Positions 1-7,471 of a stretch of 61,618 bases of DNA are shown here, piece after piece; within the stretch, counting starts at the first letter, position 1, and each line of letters starts with the position of its first letter. This stretch comes from Lachnospiraceae bacterium (lineage in GTDB: Bacteria > Bacillota > Clostridia > Lachnospirales > Lachnospiraceae): assembly GCA_017469405.1 (NCBI GenBank), contig JAFUGL010000108.1:1-61618 (forward strand), in the 5' to 3' direction. The notes below the pieces were generated by a model. That model made no database searches. It had not been told where the DNA came from and saw only the letters and a list, made by a program, of their open reading frames with translations. The position numbers and the translations under genes are program-made.

Positions 1-1
1 T

Positions 2-91
2 AATGAAACAGAACGCAAATTCAAAATATATACGATCACAAAAGAAAGTTTTGATATAATTGACAGCTATGATTTCGAAATTGAACTATAA
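2..91 (+). CDS. C-terminal tail of an unidentified gene (partial)
   Basis: An open frame enters from the window's left edge and ends at TAA 89-91, giving 29 codons ending in YDFEIEL. The other two forward frames close at once or within about 20 codons. The acidic, hydrophobic tail resembles the C-terminus of the next protein (GFEIELIDR), so it may belong to a related element-encoded family; that is inference. Too short to assign a function. Confidence 0.4.
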   Translation, partial: NETERKFKIYTITKESFDIIDSYDFEIEL

Positions 92-304
92 TTTTGTGTG
101 ATTTGTGACTTTACAAAAGTCTGCACAGCAGCACACTTAAACGTATGTGGTTTAGCTTGTCTGTAAGTGTACCCTTGTTCAAATTATTTATAAACATGAA
201 TTAATACATAAATATAGAAAATAAAAATATTTTTAGAGACTAATTTAGTTAATAACTTTTTGATATTTGAAGTCTAAAATATAATAAATAATGGATTTGA
301 AAGT

Positions 305-347
305 ACCGATATCAATATTAAGGAAACTGTGTTGATATCGGTTTTTT
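305..347 (+). terminator. Rho-independent terminator
   Basis: An 11-bp perfect stem (accgatatcaa paired with ttgatatcggt) is followed directly by a T-run at 342-347. It would end transcription entering from the left of the window. The rest of 92-475 is AT-rich, with one imperfect hairpin around 133-175 (cacactta/taagtgt arms) and no gene I can support. Confidence 0.8.
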
Positions 348-496
348 ATGAGAAAAAAATAATAAGCAAGATGAAGTTAAGTAGTCAGGAATGATTATTT
401 AACTTTTTTTTTCGTCTAATAATACTATATTCATAAAATTTTATCTCTTCGACTACTTAAGAGAGTTGAAGGGTATTGTGTTTTGGAGAGGTGCTG

Positions 497-895
497 ATGA
501 AAAAAGAAAGACCATTATCAAAGATTGAAGAAATATTCGAATATATGATAAGTGTTGAGCAGACATCATATAAAGAAATAAGAGAAAAGTTTTTTATAAA
601 ATCTGACGGGACAGTAAGAAGATACTTTGATTGGATTGAAGAAATGTTCAATGTGACGATTAAGACGACTTATGGTAATGGCGGAGGCTCAAGGATATGC
701 AAAACATCAGCAGCTATGACACATCTCACAAAAGACGAAGAAGAAATGCTTATGGCGTACATATTATGTGATGACACACCTATTAAAGATAAGAAAATGA
801 TGTATGCAATGCTTGTACGCATAGGTAATCCTGAAACGATTAATAAATTTATAAAAGAATACAAAGGCTTTGAGATTGAATTGATTGATAGATAG
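497..895 (+). CDS. Small HTH protein of the mobile element
   Basis: 132 aa, unknown function. The chosen ATG has ggagagg five bases upstream; an upstream in-frame ATG at 476 would bury that RBS. Residues about 10-50 (SKIEEIFEYMISVEQTSYKE through VRRYFDWIEEMF) resemble a winged-helix or DeoR-type HTH in which a recognition helix follows SDGTVRRY. The C-terminal half (KDEEEMLMAYILCDD onward) is helical and acidic with no catalytic motif. Next to xis and int it is probably an element regulator or accessory protein. DNA binding is inferred from the fold pattern only. Confidence 0.6.
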   Translation: MKKERPLSKIEEIFEYMISVEQTSYKEIREKFFIKSDGTVRRYFDWIEEMFNVTIKTTYGNGGGSRICKTSAAMTHLTKDEEEMLMAYILCDDTPIKDKKMMYAMLVRIGNPETINKFIKEYKGFEIELIDR

Positions 896-1356
896 CAGCT
901 TGTAAATCTGAATGAGTACACGAGAGAATTGATAGTAGCAGTTGAGATTTATTTCGTGTATTCATCAGGCTGACAAACCATTTGAACCTTGAAAACTGGA
1001 TATGATGATATGAAGTTGGACGTACGGAGTAAGCTTCGCATTATGCCGTTTGGAAGATACGCAATGACAAGCAGATGAAATTCTTTTCATATATGCTTAG
1101 AGCGATAATATCGGACAGAATAGAGACTGTGGTAGTCTCGTGGTGGCGGCGGCTCTTAATAATGATACACCCTTTATTAAAGGTCTTAGAAAAGATGGTG
1201 CAAGACCAGTGTGGACTGCTAACCACAGTTACCGGCTTTATATCTTGGTAATAGCCCTTTATATGAGCTTTTACAGCTTGTAAGAGCTGATTTAAATGGT
1301 TATTACGGATAGATTCGAGCACTGTGTGTTAATGTGTTGCCGGAAAGGAGGAGACT
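896..1356 (+). other. 461-nt untranslated stretch upstream of xis
   Basis: No convincing gene. It contains a ttgaaccttgaaaactgg motif at about 980-998, reminiscent of sequences in Firmicute rRNA spacers and ICE leaders, though no rRNA is here. Imperfect complementarity exists between actgtggtagtc near 1128 and the gactgctaaccacagtt region near 1213-1229. The only long frame (about 1097-1280) has no start codon. It is probably a structured leader or gene remnant that controls xis-int; that is inference. Confidence 0.35.
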
Positions 1357-1590
1357 ATGGAGAAGATAGTTGACGAGACGGTTGATGCTATGGAAAAATA
1401 CGCTGTGCCTATTGAAAAGAAGATTAATCTTACAATTAAAGAAGCTGCCGAATACTCTAATATCGGAATTAACAAGATTGCAGAACTTTTGAGGAATCCG
1501 ATGTGTAATTTCGTATTATATGTCGGGAACAGGAAATTGGTTAAGAGAAAAGAGTTTGAGCAGTATTTATCGACGAGGCGGGAGATTTAA
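1357..1590 (+). CDS. xis: Excisionase (Xis), Tn916 type
   Basis: 77 aa, preceded by a strong RBS (aaaggagg). A basic HTH at residues about 24-65 (INLTIKEAAEYSNIGINKIAEL, then LYVGNRKLVKRKEFEQYL) matches the MerR-like winged-helix excisionase family, in which a short Xis bends att DNA so that the integrase excises rather than inserts. It lies 120 bp upstream of int on the same strand, the standard Tn916/Tn1549 arrangement. The size matches family members (about 65-80 aa). Confidence 0.85.
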   Translation: MEKIVDETVDAMEKYAVPIEKKINLTIKEAAEYSNIGINKIAELLRNPMCNFVLYVGNRKLVKRKEFEQYLSTRREI

Positions 1591-1710
1591 TGAACTAATT
1601 TTAATAATTCAGGCTAATCCATTGAAAATATATAGATTTTATGGTAACATAACTAAGTTGCATTAGGCTCTTTTCTATCCTGATAAGGACTGTGGAAAGG
1701 AGCTTGGAAG

Positions 1711-2844
1711 ATGGGTAAAAACCTAAAAGGTAAGGAATTGGGTGCAGGTCTTTCTCAGAGAAAGGATGGACGCTATTCTGCCAGATTTGTAACATCATGT
1801 GGTAAGCGTGTTGAAAAATATTTCACTATGCTTCAGGATGCAAGAAGATGGTTAGCCGAAGCAAGACTCGAAGATGAAAGAGGAAATGCAACCGGTGTAT
1901 CTGTTGGCATGACTGTTGATGCTTGGTTTGACTTTTGGATAGTCAACATCAAGGAGAAGACAGTTCGACCAAATACTGTAAGGAATTACAGAGAAAGATA
2001 CAAACATAATATTAAGAGGCATTTGGGCAAAATGCTGATAAATGATGTCAAGCCTATGCACTGTCAGATTGTTCTTAATAATATGTCTGATGATTATGCA
2101 GGCTCAACCATATATCAGTGCCTTATAGCTCTCTATAATATGTTTCAGGCTGCATTTGAAAACAGTATTATTTCATCTAATCCTGTAACTAAGACGGTCA
2201 GACTGCCGAAGCCGATTGAAAAAAAGACAAGAGTTCTTACAATCAATGAACAAAAAAAGTTTATGGAGACGGCATATAATACAGCTTATTATCCGCAATA
2301 TTTATTTGTCTTAAATACCGGTGTAAGAACCGGTGAAATGATTGGTCTTAAATGGGAGGATATTGATTTTGAAAGAGGAATAATCTTTATAAGGCGTTCA
2401 ATGGAATATCGTTATTCCACAGGTGAATGGCGTATAGGACCTCCTAAGACAAAGAAAAGCTATAGAGAAATTCCTATGACGGAAGAATGTGCGGATTTGT
2501 TGAGAGGCTTATGGGAAAAGACGCAGCTCGGCAGATATGTTGAAGACGAGTTTAAGGATTTTGTTTTTATTAACAGGAAGGGAACTCCTACAAAAAATTC
2601 GACATACGATTCTAATATAGTTAAACTGACAAAGCAGGCTGAAATTGAAAATTTTTCAATGCACACGTTAAGACATACTTTTGCGACGAGATGTATCGAA
2701 GCAGGTATGAGACCTAAAACTCTGCAACAGTTACTTGGACATTCAAGCATTAATATTACAATGAACCTTTATGTCCATGTAACCGATGAAGAAAAAATCA
2801 AAGAGATGCAGAAATTTGAACTTTACGCCAATCAAATGGCGTAA
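1711..2844 (+). CDS. int: Tyrosine recombinase / integrase, Tn916 family
   Basis: 377 aa, RBS aaaggagc. The N-terminal arm-binding domain (residues about 8-50, GLSQRKDGRYSARF) is of the AP2-like Tn916 type, followed by a SAM-like core-binding domain (about 65-155). The catalytic domain shows all active-site motifs: Arg in NTGVRTGEMIGL, Lys in PPKTKKSYREIP, HTLRHTFATR (His-x-x-Arg), LLGHSSINIT (His) and the nucleophile Tyr in MNLYVHV. It is full length, so probably active. It catalyses insertion and excision of the element with Xis. Its stop codon lies inside one copy of a tggcgtaa repeat, and ychF starts 193 bp downstream, so the element-chromosome junction should lie in that gap. Confidence 0.95.
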   Translation: MGKNLKGKELGAGLSQRKDGRYSARFVTSCGKRVEKYFTMLQDARRWLAEARLEDERGNATGVSVGMTVDAWFDFWIVNIKEKTVRPNTVRNYRERYKHNIKRHLGKMLINDVKPMHCQIVLNNMSDDYAGSTIYQCLIALYNMFQAAFENSIISSNPVTKTVRLPKPIEKKTRVLTINEQKKFMETAYNTAYYPQYLFVLNTGVRTGEMIGLKWEDIDFERGIIFIRRSMEYRYSTGEWRIGPPKTKKSYREIPMTEECADLLRGLWEKTQLGRYVEDEFKDFVFINRKGTPTKNSTYDSNIVKLTKQAEIENFSMHTLRHTFATRCIEAGMRPKTLQQLLGHSSINITMNLYVHVTDEEKIKEMQKFELYANQMA

Positions 2845-2983
2845 AAAAATAAGAGAGGAGTAACTTCCTGAATAAAATATACAGATTTAAGTTATGAAAT
2901 TGGCGTAAGATTATGTATTAAATACATAAAAATCTATGTAAATTCACGTATCTTGATACAAGATGGCGTAAAAAATGGCGTAA
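2823..2983 (+). repeat. Cluster of tggcgtaa repeats (probable Int arm sites)
   Basis: The octamer tggcgtaa occurs at 2837-2844, 2901-2908, 2964-2971 and 2976-2983, with an inverted copy (ttacgcca) at 2823-2830. The first two form a palindrome spanning the int stop codon. The last two are 12 bp apart, about one helical turn. Tn916-family integrases bind short direct repeats near the element ends through their N-terminal domain; these are the obvious candidates. A probable attachment core lies between 2984 and 3037, but no duplicate copy is visible to prove it. Confidence 0.7.
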
Positions 2984-3037
2984 AAATCAAACTGAAAGTC
3001 TGGAAACCATTGAAAATAAAGGAGAAATTAAGATATT

Positions 3038-4135
3038 ATGAAATTAGGCATAGTGGGGCTCCCTAATGTAGGCAAGAGTACCTTATTTAATTCACTTACA
3101 AAGGCGGGGGCAGAGTCTGCCAATTATCCGTTTTGTACTATAGATCCAAATGTAGGTGTTGTACCTGTACCGGATAAAAGACTTGATGAATTGACTAAGA
3201 TGTATAATTCGGCCAAGACTACACCTGCAGTTATAGAGTTTGTTGACATAGCAGGACTTGTTAAAGGTGCATCAAAGGGTGAAGGACTTGGAAACCAGTT
3301 TCTTGCAAATATAAGAGAAACAGATGCAATCGTGCATGTAGTAAGATGTTTTGAAGATACTAATGTAATACATGTAGATGGTTCTGTGGATCCGGTAAGA
3401 GATATCGAGACAATTAATCTTGAACTCATATTTGCTGATATTGAGGTTCTTGACAGAAGAATTGCTAAAAATGGCAGAGGTGCAAATAATAATAAAGAAC
3501 TTGCCAAAGAGCTTGAGATGGAAAAAAGATTAAAGGAGCATCTTGAGTCGGGTAATCTTGCTATATCCTTTACCACTGATGATGAGGATGAGCAAAAGTG
3601 GATTAAGGAATATAATCTTCTTACAGGCAAGCCTGTTATATATGCTGCAAATGTATCGGAAGATGATCTTGCGGATGATGGAGCTTCCAATGAATATGTT
3701 AAAAAAGTAAGAGAGTATGCTGCCAAGATGGGTAGTGAGGTGTTTGCGGTGTGTGCCCAGATTGAGCAGGAAATTTCCGAATTGGATGATGATGAAAAGA
3801 CTATGTTCCTTGAAGAACTTGGAGTTAAGGAGTCGGGACTTGATAAGCTTATCAAGGCTAGCTATTCAATTCTTGGACTTATCAGCTATCTTACTTCGGG
3901 AGAGGATGAGACAAGAGCCTGGACAATTACCAAGGGTACTAAGGCACCTCAGGCAGCAGGTAAGATTCATACCGATTTTGAACGAGGATTTATCAAGGCT
4001 GAGGTTGTTGCTTATAATGATCTTATGAGCTCAGGAAGCATGCTTGCAGCTAAGGAAAAAGGTCTCGTAAGACAAGAAGGCAAGGACTATGTGGTTCAGG
4101 ATGGAGACGTAATATTGTTCAAATTTAATGTATAA
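3038..4135 (+). CDS. ychF: Redox-regulated ATPase YchF (OLA1 family)
   Basis: 365 aa, full family length, RBS aaggag. Walker A is GLPNVGKST near residue 7, switch II region DIAGLVKGAS, and the NxxE signature (NVSE near residue 205) replaces the GTPase NKxD motif, which is why the family prefers ATP. The C-terminal TGS-like domain ends in DVILFKFNV. The protein binds ribosomes and modulates stress responses in several bacteria. It is the first clearly chromosomal gene next to the mobile element and shows no damage from the insertion. Confidence 0.96.
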   Translation: MKLGIVGLPNVGKSTLFNSLTKAGAESANYPFCTIDPNVGVVPVPDKRLDELTKMYNSAKTTPAVIEFVDIAGLVKGASKGEGLGNQFLANIRETDAIVHVVRCFEDTNVIHVDGSVDPVRDIETINLELIFADIEVLDRRIAKNGRGANNNKELAKELEMEKRLKEHLESGNLAISFTTDDEDEQKWIKEYNLLTGKPVIYAANVSEDDLADDGASNEYVKKVREYAAKMGSEVFAVCAQIEQEISELDDDEKTMFLEELGVKESGLDKLIKASYSILGLISYLTSGEDETRAWTITKGTKAPQAAGKIHTDFERGFIKAEVVAYNDLMSSGSMLAAKEKGLVRQEGKDYVVQDGDVILFKFNV

Positions 4136-4243
4136 GTAAAGTTTGGATTGATTATAGTTTTAATGAATAAATTGGATATTATATGGATATAACTATTATA
4201 TTTATATACGAAAGCATAGTGTTGAGTGTAGCGAGGATAAAAA

Positions 4244-5179
4244 ATGTATGATATAAGATTTCCGCATTTGGGAATAACCTTTCATAATTTAAAAGATGGT
4301 TTTACAATTTTTGGATTTGAGATAAAGTTTTACGGACTTATCATCGGAATAGGTTTTTTACTTGCTTATTTTCTTGTGATAAGTGAAGCAAAAAGAACAA
4401 AGCAGGATACAGAGATTTATCTGGATTTCTTTCTTTGGCTGGTTATCCCGGCGATACTTGGAGCAAGACTTTACTATATTATTTTTAATGCCGGAGAGTA
4501 TTTTGAAAAAGGTAAAGGGTTTGGACAGACCATAAAGGATCTTATTAATATAAGAAATGGAGGTCTTGCAATCTACGGAGGTATAATAGCCGGAGTGATA
4601 ACTGCGATTATTTTCTGTAGAAAGAGGAAAGTTAAATTCCTTGTTATGGCGGATACGGTTTCTATAGGACTTTTACTTGGACAGATACTTGGAAGGTGGG
4701 GAAACTTTTTCAATAGAGAGGCTTTTGGAGAATACACAAATTCACTTTTTGCCATGCAGATTCCTACGGATTATTTTGTTAAAAACGGAAGTTTTAGTTC
4801 TCTTAGAGAAAGTGGAGTTATTTCTGATGCGATGGTTAATAATATAGTTACTTATGGTCAGGGCGAAAATATAATGCACTGGATTAGTGTACATCCGACT
4901 TTTCTTTATGAAGGCTTATGGAATTTGGCGCTTCTTATATTCCTTTTGATCTACAGAAAACATAAGAAGTTTGATGGTGAGATGGGTCTTTTGTATCTTT
5001 GGGGCTATGGTCTTGGAAGAGTGTGGATTGAGGGACTTCGAACAGATTCTCTTATGGTTTTTGGTATGAATATGAAGATTTCACAGCTTCTTGCAGCCAT
5101 CTGTGTGGTAGTGGCATCGGTTATTATTGTAAAAAAGAGAATGGATTATATGAAAGAAAATACTGGTAAAAGTTCATAA
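4244..5179 (+). CDS. lgt: Prolipoprotein diacylglyceryl transferase
   Basis: 311 aa integral membrane enzyme that moves diacylglycerol from phosphatidylglycerol to the lipobox Cys of prelipoproteins. The signature GRWGNFFNREAFG is present near residue 148, the loop NGGLAIYGGIIAGV precedes it, and HPTFLYEGLWN and GYGLGRVWIEGLRTDSL carry the conserved His/Glu and Arg residues. Seven hydrophobic segments. Start ATG follows gcgagg by seven bases. It is followed by a terminator and so ends the ychF-lgt unit. Confidence 0.95.
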   Translation: MYDIRFPHLGITFHNLKDGFTIFGFEIKFYGLIIGIGFLLAYFLVISEAKRTKQDTEIYLDFFLWLVIPAILGARLYYIIFNAGEYFEKGKGFGQTIKDLINIRNGGLAIYGGIIAGVITAIIFCRKRKVKFLVMADTVSIGLLLGQILGRWGNFFNREAFGEYTNSLFAMQIPTDYFVKNGSFSSLRESGVISDAMVNNIVTYGQGENIMHWISVHPTFLYEGLWNLALLIFLLIYRKHKKFDGEMGLLYLWGYGLGRVWIEGLRTDSLMVFGMNMKISQLLAAICVVVASVIIVKKRMDYMKENTGKSS

Positions 5180-5222
5180 AAAACAAACGTATGTTTTGTG
5201 AATATTTCACTTGGTTTTGAGA

Positions 5223-5259
5223 AAAGAAATGCGATTTTTGTATTGCATTTCTTTTTTTC
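5223..5259 (+). terminator. Rho-independent terminator after lgt
   Basis: A 10-bp stem (aaagaaatgc with gcatttcttt) and an AT-rich 12-nt loop run into a T-run at 5252-5258. It separates lgt from the mraZ transcription unit. A possible -35/-10 pair for mraZ (ttgcat 5243-5248, tataaa about 5264-5269) overlaps its descending arm; that promoter is weakly supported. Confidence 0.75.
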
Positions 5260-5279
5260 TTGTTATAAAATAAAACAAA

Positions 5280-5317
5280 GTGGTTGTGAAGTGGGCGTAA
5301 ATGTGGCGCATGGTGGG
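5280..5317 (+). promoter_or_regulatory. MraZ operator: four GTGGN repeats
   Basis: GTGGT at 5280, GTGGG at 5291, GTGGC at 5303 and GTGGG at 5313 are spaced 11, 12 and 10 bp, about one helical turn each. MraZ family proteins are known to bind arrays of GTGGG-like repeats upstream of their own gene and repress the dcw cluster. The array lies about 100 bp before mraZ, just downstream of the tentative -10 at 5264, where a bound repressor would block initiation or clearance. Confidence 0.75.
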
Positions 5318-5416
5318 TGCAAATGAAAATGTATTCCCCAATATCCAATGATCAAATCATAAATGAAAGATAGATATAAGAATACACAATGAATTTAAGG
5401 AAGGACAAGCAGTTAG

Positions 5417-5860
5417 ATGACCAGGGGCATGAAAGGACAATCGAATCATAGTCTGGATGCAAAGGGCAGATTGATTATACCGTCAAGACTTAGAGATGGT
5501 CTTGGCAGTAATTTTGTGCTCTGTAAAGGTATGGATAAAAATATATATGCTTATCCTGCTGATGAGTGGGAAAAGTTTTCAGACAAACTTAATTCGCTTC
5601 CTTTATCAGATAAAGATGCTAGAAAGTTTAAAAGATTTTTTCAAGGCTCTGCATGTGACTGCGAATTGGATGGAAATTCCCGTATTGTAATCCCACAGGC
5701 TTTGCGTGAGTGGGCGGGAATTGATAAAGAAGTGGTTATGGTTGGAAACGGAGCTATCGCTGAGATTTGGAATGTAGACAGATGGAATGAAAATAACAAC
5801 TTTGATGAAGGAGATATAGATGATATCTCAGCAGATGTTAGTGAAAAATATGGTATCTGA
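5417..5860 (+). CDS. mraZ: Transcriptional regulator MraZ
   Basis: 147 aa with two AbrB-like halves, each carrying a DxxGR motif: LDAKGRLIIPSRLR near residue 14 and LDGNSRIVIPQALREWAG near residue 84. The C-terminal tail (EGDIDDISADVSEKYGI) is acidic. MraZ oligomerises into rings and binds GTGGG repeats, which are present upstream, so autorepression of this dcw operon is likely. An alternative start at 5429 (MKGQSNHSLDAKGR) matches usual family length better, but aaggaagg upstream fits either. First gene of the cluster. Confidence 0.93.
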   Translation: MTRGMKGQSNHSLDAKGRLIIPSRLRDGLGSNFVLCKGMDKNIYAYPADEWEKFSDKLNSLPLSDKDARKFKRFFQGSACDCELDGNSRIVIPQALREWAGIDKEVVMVGNGAIAEIWNVDRWNENNNFDEGDIDDISADVSEKYGI

Positions 5861-5910
5861 CAAATTGTCTAAAAGCATAGGCTCATATGTCAGATGTAAG
5901 GAAAGCATAG

Positions 5911-6846
5911 ATGGAATTTAAACATAAATCAGTTCTTCTAAATGAAACTATAGAAAGTCTTAATGTTAAGCCGCATGGAATATATGTTGACGGTACCCTT
6001 GGAGGCGGTGGACATTCTTATGAAATATGTAAAAGGCTTGGTGAAAAAGGAAGACTTATCGGTATAGATCAGGATATTGATGCAATAGAGGCAGCAACAA
6101 AAAGATTAGAAGAATTTAAGGACAAGATAAGTCTGATTCACAGCAACTATAACAACATAAAAAGTGGAGTGAATGACCTTGGAATAAATAAAGTGGATGG
6201 AATAGTTCTTGATTTGGGAGTTTCATCTTATCAGCTGGATAATCCGGAAAGAGGATTTACATATAGGGAAGATGTTCCACTTGACATGAGAATGGATCAG
6301 GAAAGTACTATGACAGCGAGGGATATAGTTAATGATTATTCAGAGATGGAACTTTTCAGAGTGATTAAGGATTACGGAGAGGAACAGTTTGCTAAGAATA
6401 TTGCCAAACATATAGTGAAGGCAAGAAGCGAAAAGCCTATAGAGACAACCGGTGAGTTAAATGAGATTATTAAGGCTGCAATTCCTGCAAAGATGAGAGA
6501 GCATGGAGGACATCCTTCAAAAAAAACATATCAGGCGATAAGAATTGAACTTAATCATGAACTTAATGTCTTGGAAAATTCGCTTGATACAATGATAGAG
6601 CTTTTAAATCCGAAAGGAAGATTATCGATTATAACATTTCATTCTTTAGAGGATAGAATTGTTAAAAATATATTCAGAAGAAATATGAATCCATGTACCT
6701 GCCCTCCGGATTTTCCGGTTTGCGTATGTGGAAAAAAACCAACAGGAACAATTATAACCAGAAAGCCTATTGTTCCTTCAGAAAAAGAAATATCAGAAAA
6801 CAAGAGAGCAAAGAGTTCAAAGCTAAGAGTCTTTGAGAAAACCTGA
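5911..6846 (+). CDS. rsmH: 16S rRNA (cytosine-1402-N4) methyltransferase RsmH
   Basis: 311 aa, family length. The N-terminal [13 protein letters not shown], the SAM-binding [13 protein letters not shown] (near residue 28) and [14 protein letters not shown] (near residue 100), the catalytic-region [16 protein letters not shown] and the C-terminal SLEDRIVKN are all present. The enzyme methylates N4 of C1402 in the ribosomal P site using SAM. It sits 50 bp after mraZ, its conserved partner. A Cys-rich patch ([16 protein letters not shown]) near the C-terminus is common in Clostridia members. Confidence 0.96.
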   Translation: MEFKHKSVLLNETIESLNVKPHGIYVDGTLGGGGHSYEICKRLGEKGRLIGIDQDIDAIEAATKRLEEFKDKISLIHSNYNNIKSGVNDLGINKVDGIVLDLGVSSYQLDNPERGFTYREDVPLDMRMDQESTMTARDIVNDYSEMELFRVIKDYGEEQFAKNIAKHIVKARSEKPIETTGELNEIIKAAIPAKMREHGGHPSKKTYQAIRIELNHELNVLENSLDTMIELLNPKGRLSIITFHSLEDRIVKNIFRRNMNPCTCPPDFPVCVCGKKPTGTIITRKPIVPSEKEISENKRAKSSKLRVFEKT

Positions 6847-6881
6847 GAAAGAAACATTAATAATTAGGGAGAGAATTAGTT

Positions 6882-7394
6882 ATGAGTGAAAGAGTAAGAG
6901 AAAGATACTATATCGATGGTAGTACAGTCAGAAAAGTAAAAGAGGTACCTGTATATACTGAAGTTCCAAGAAGAAAACCACAGAGGGAGCCACAAAGAAC
7001 TCCACAGAGAGTTCCACAACGAAAGACTTCCGGTGAAAGTCAAAAAAAGATATCTGCGAAGGCTGATAAGGCACTTGCATTTGATATGAGATATACTATG
7101 TTTGTTATGGCATCAGTTTTGATAATAATAGCTGCATGTGTGCTTATGCTTCATATGGAAGCCTCGATAAATGAGAAAAAGAGTAATATAAATGCATTGG
7201 AAAGCCAACTTGAATCCATTGAGGATGATAATGCAGCATTGAAACTATCTCTTGAGAGCATGTATAGTCTTGATGAAATATATGATGTGGCAACAAACGA
7301 ACTTGGTATGGTTTATGCAAAAAAAGGTCAAATTGTATATTATGAAAGTGCAAATGAAGATTATGTAAAGCAATATCAGGATATTCCTGAGTAA
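6882..7394 (+). CDS. ftsL: FtsL-like division protein
   Basis: 170 aa bitopic membrane protein. A long basic cytoplasmic N-terminus holds a run of short PQR repeats (residues about 28-50), then a TM segment (about 68-92, FVMASVLIIIAACVLMLHME) and an extracellular coiled coil (about 95-125, NEKKSNINALESQLESIEDD) ending in the DIYDVA..LGMV type tail typical of FtsL/DivIC. Identity rests on topology and position between rsmH and a PBP. FtsL forms the FtsQLB/DivIB complex with FtsQ at 15081. The Pro/Gln/Arg repeats are a lineage-specific extra. Confidence 0.85.
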   Translation: MSERVRERYYIDGSTVRKVKEVPVYTEVPRRKPQREPQRTPQRVPQRKTSGESQKKISAKADKALAFDMRYTMFVMASVLIIIAACVLMLHMEASINEKKSNINALESQLESIEDDNAALKLSLESMYSLDEIYDVATNELGMVYAKKGQIVYYESANEDYVKQYQDIPE

Positions 7395-7471
7395 GCTAAA
7401 AGAGTAAGATCCGTTAAACAGACTTATGAGGATTGACAGATAAAGCGGATTTTACACATGAGGTAATTGTT

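Noticed and set aside
980-998. ttgaaccttgaaaactgg as part of an rRNA operon spacer
   Set aside because: No 16S, 23S or 5S sequence is present nearby; the resemblance is only to a short motif.
1075-1251. Short open frame starting MKFFSYMLR in the region before xis
   Set aside because: No RBS, unlike protein composition, and it is overlapped by another start-less frame; neither shows a recognisable domain.
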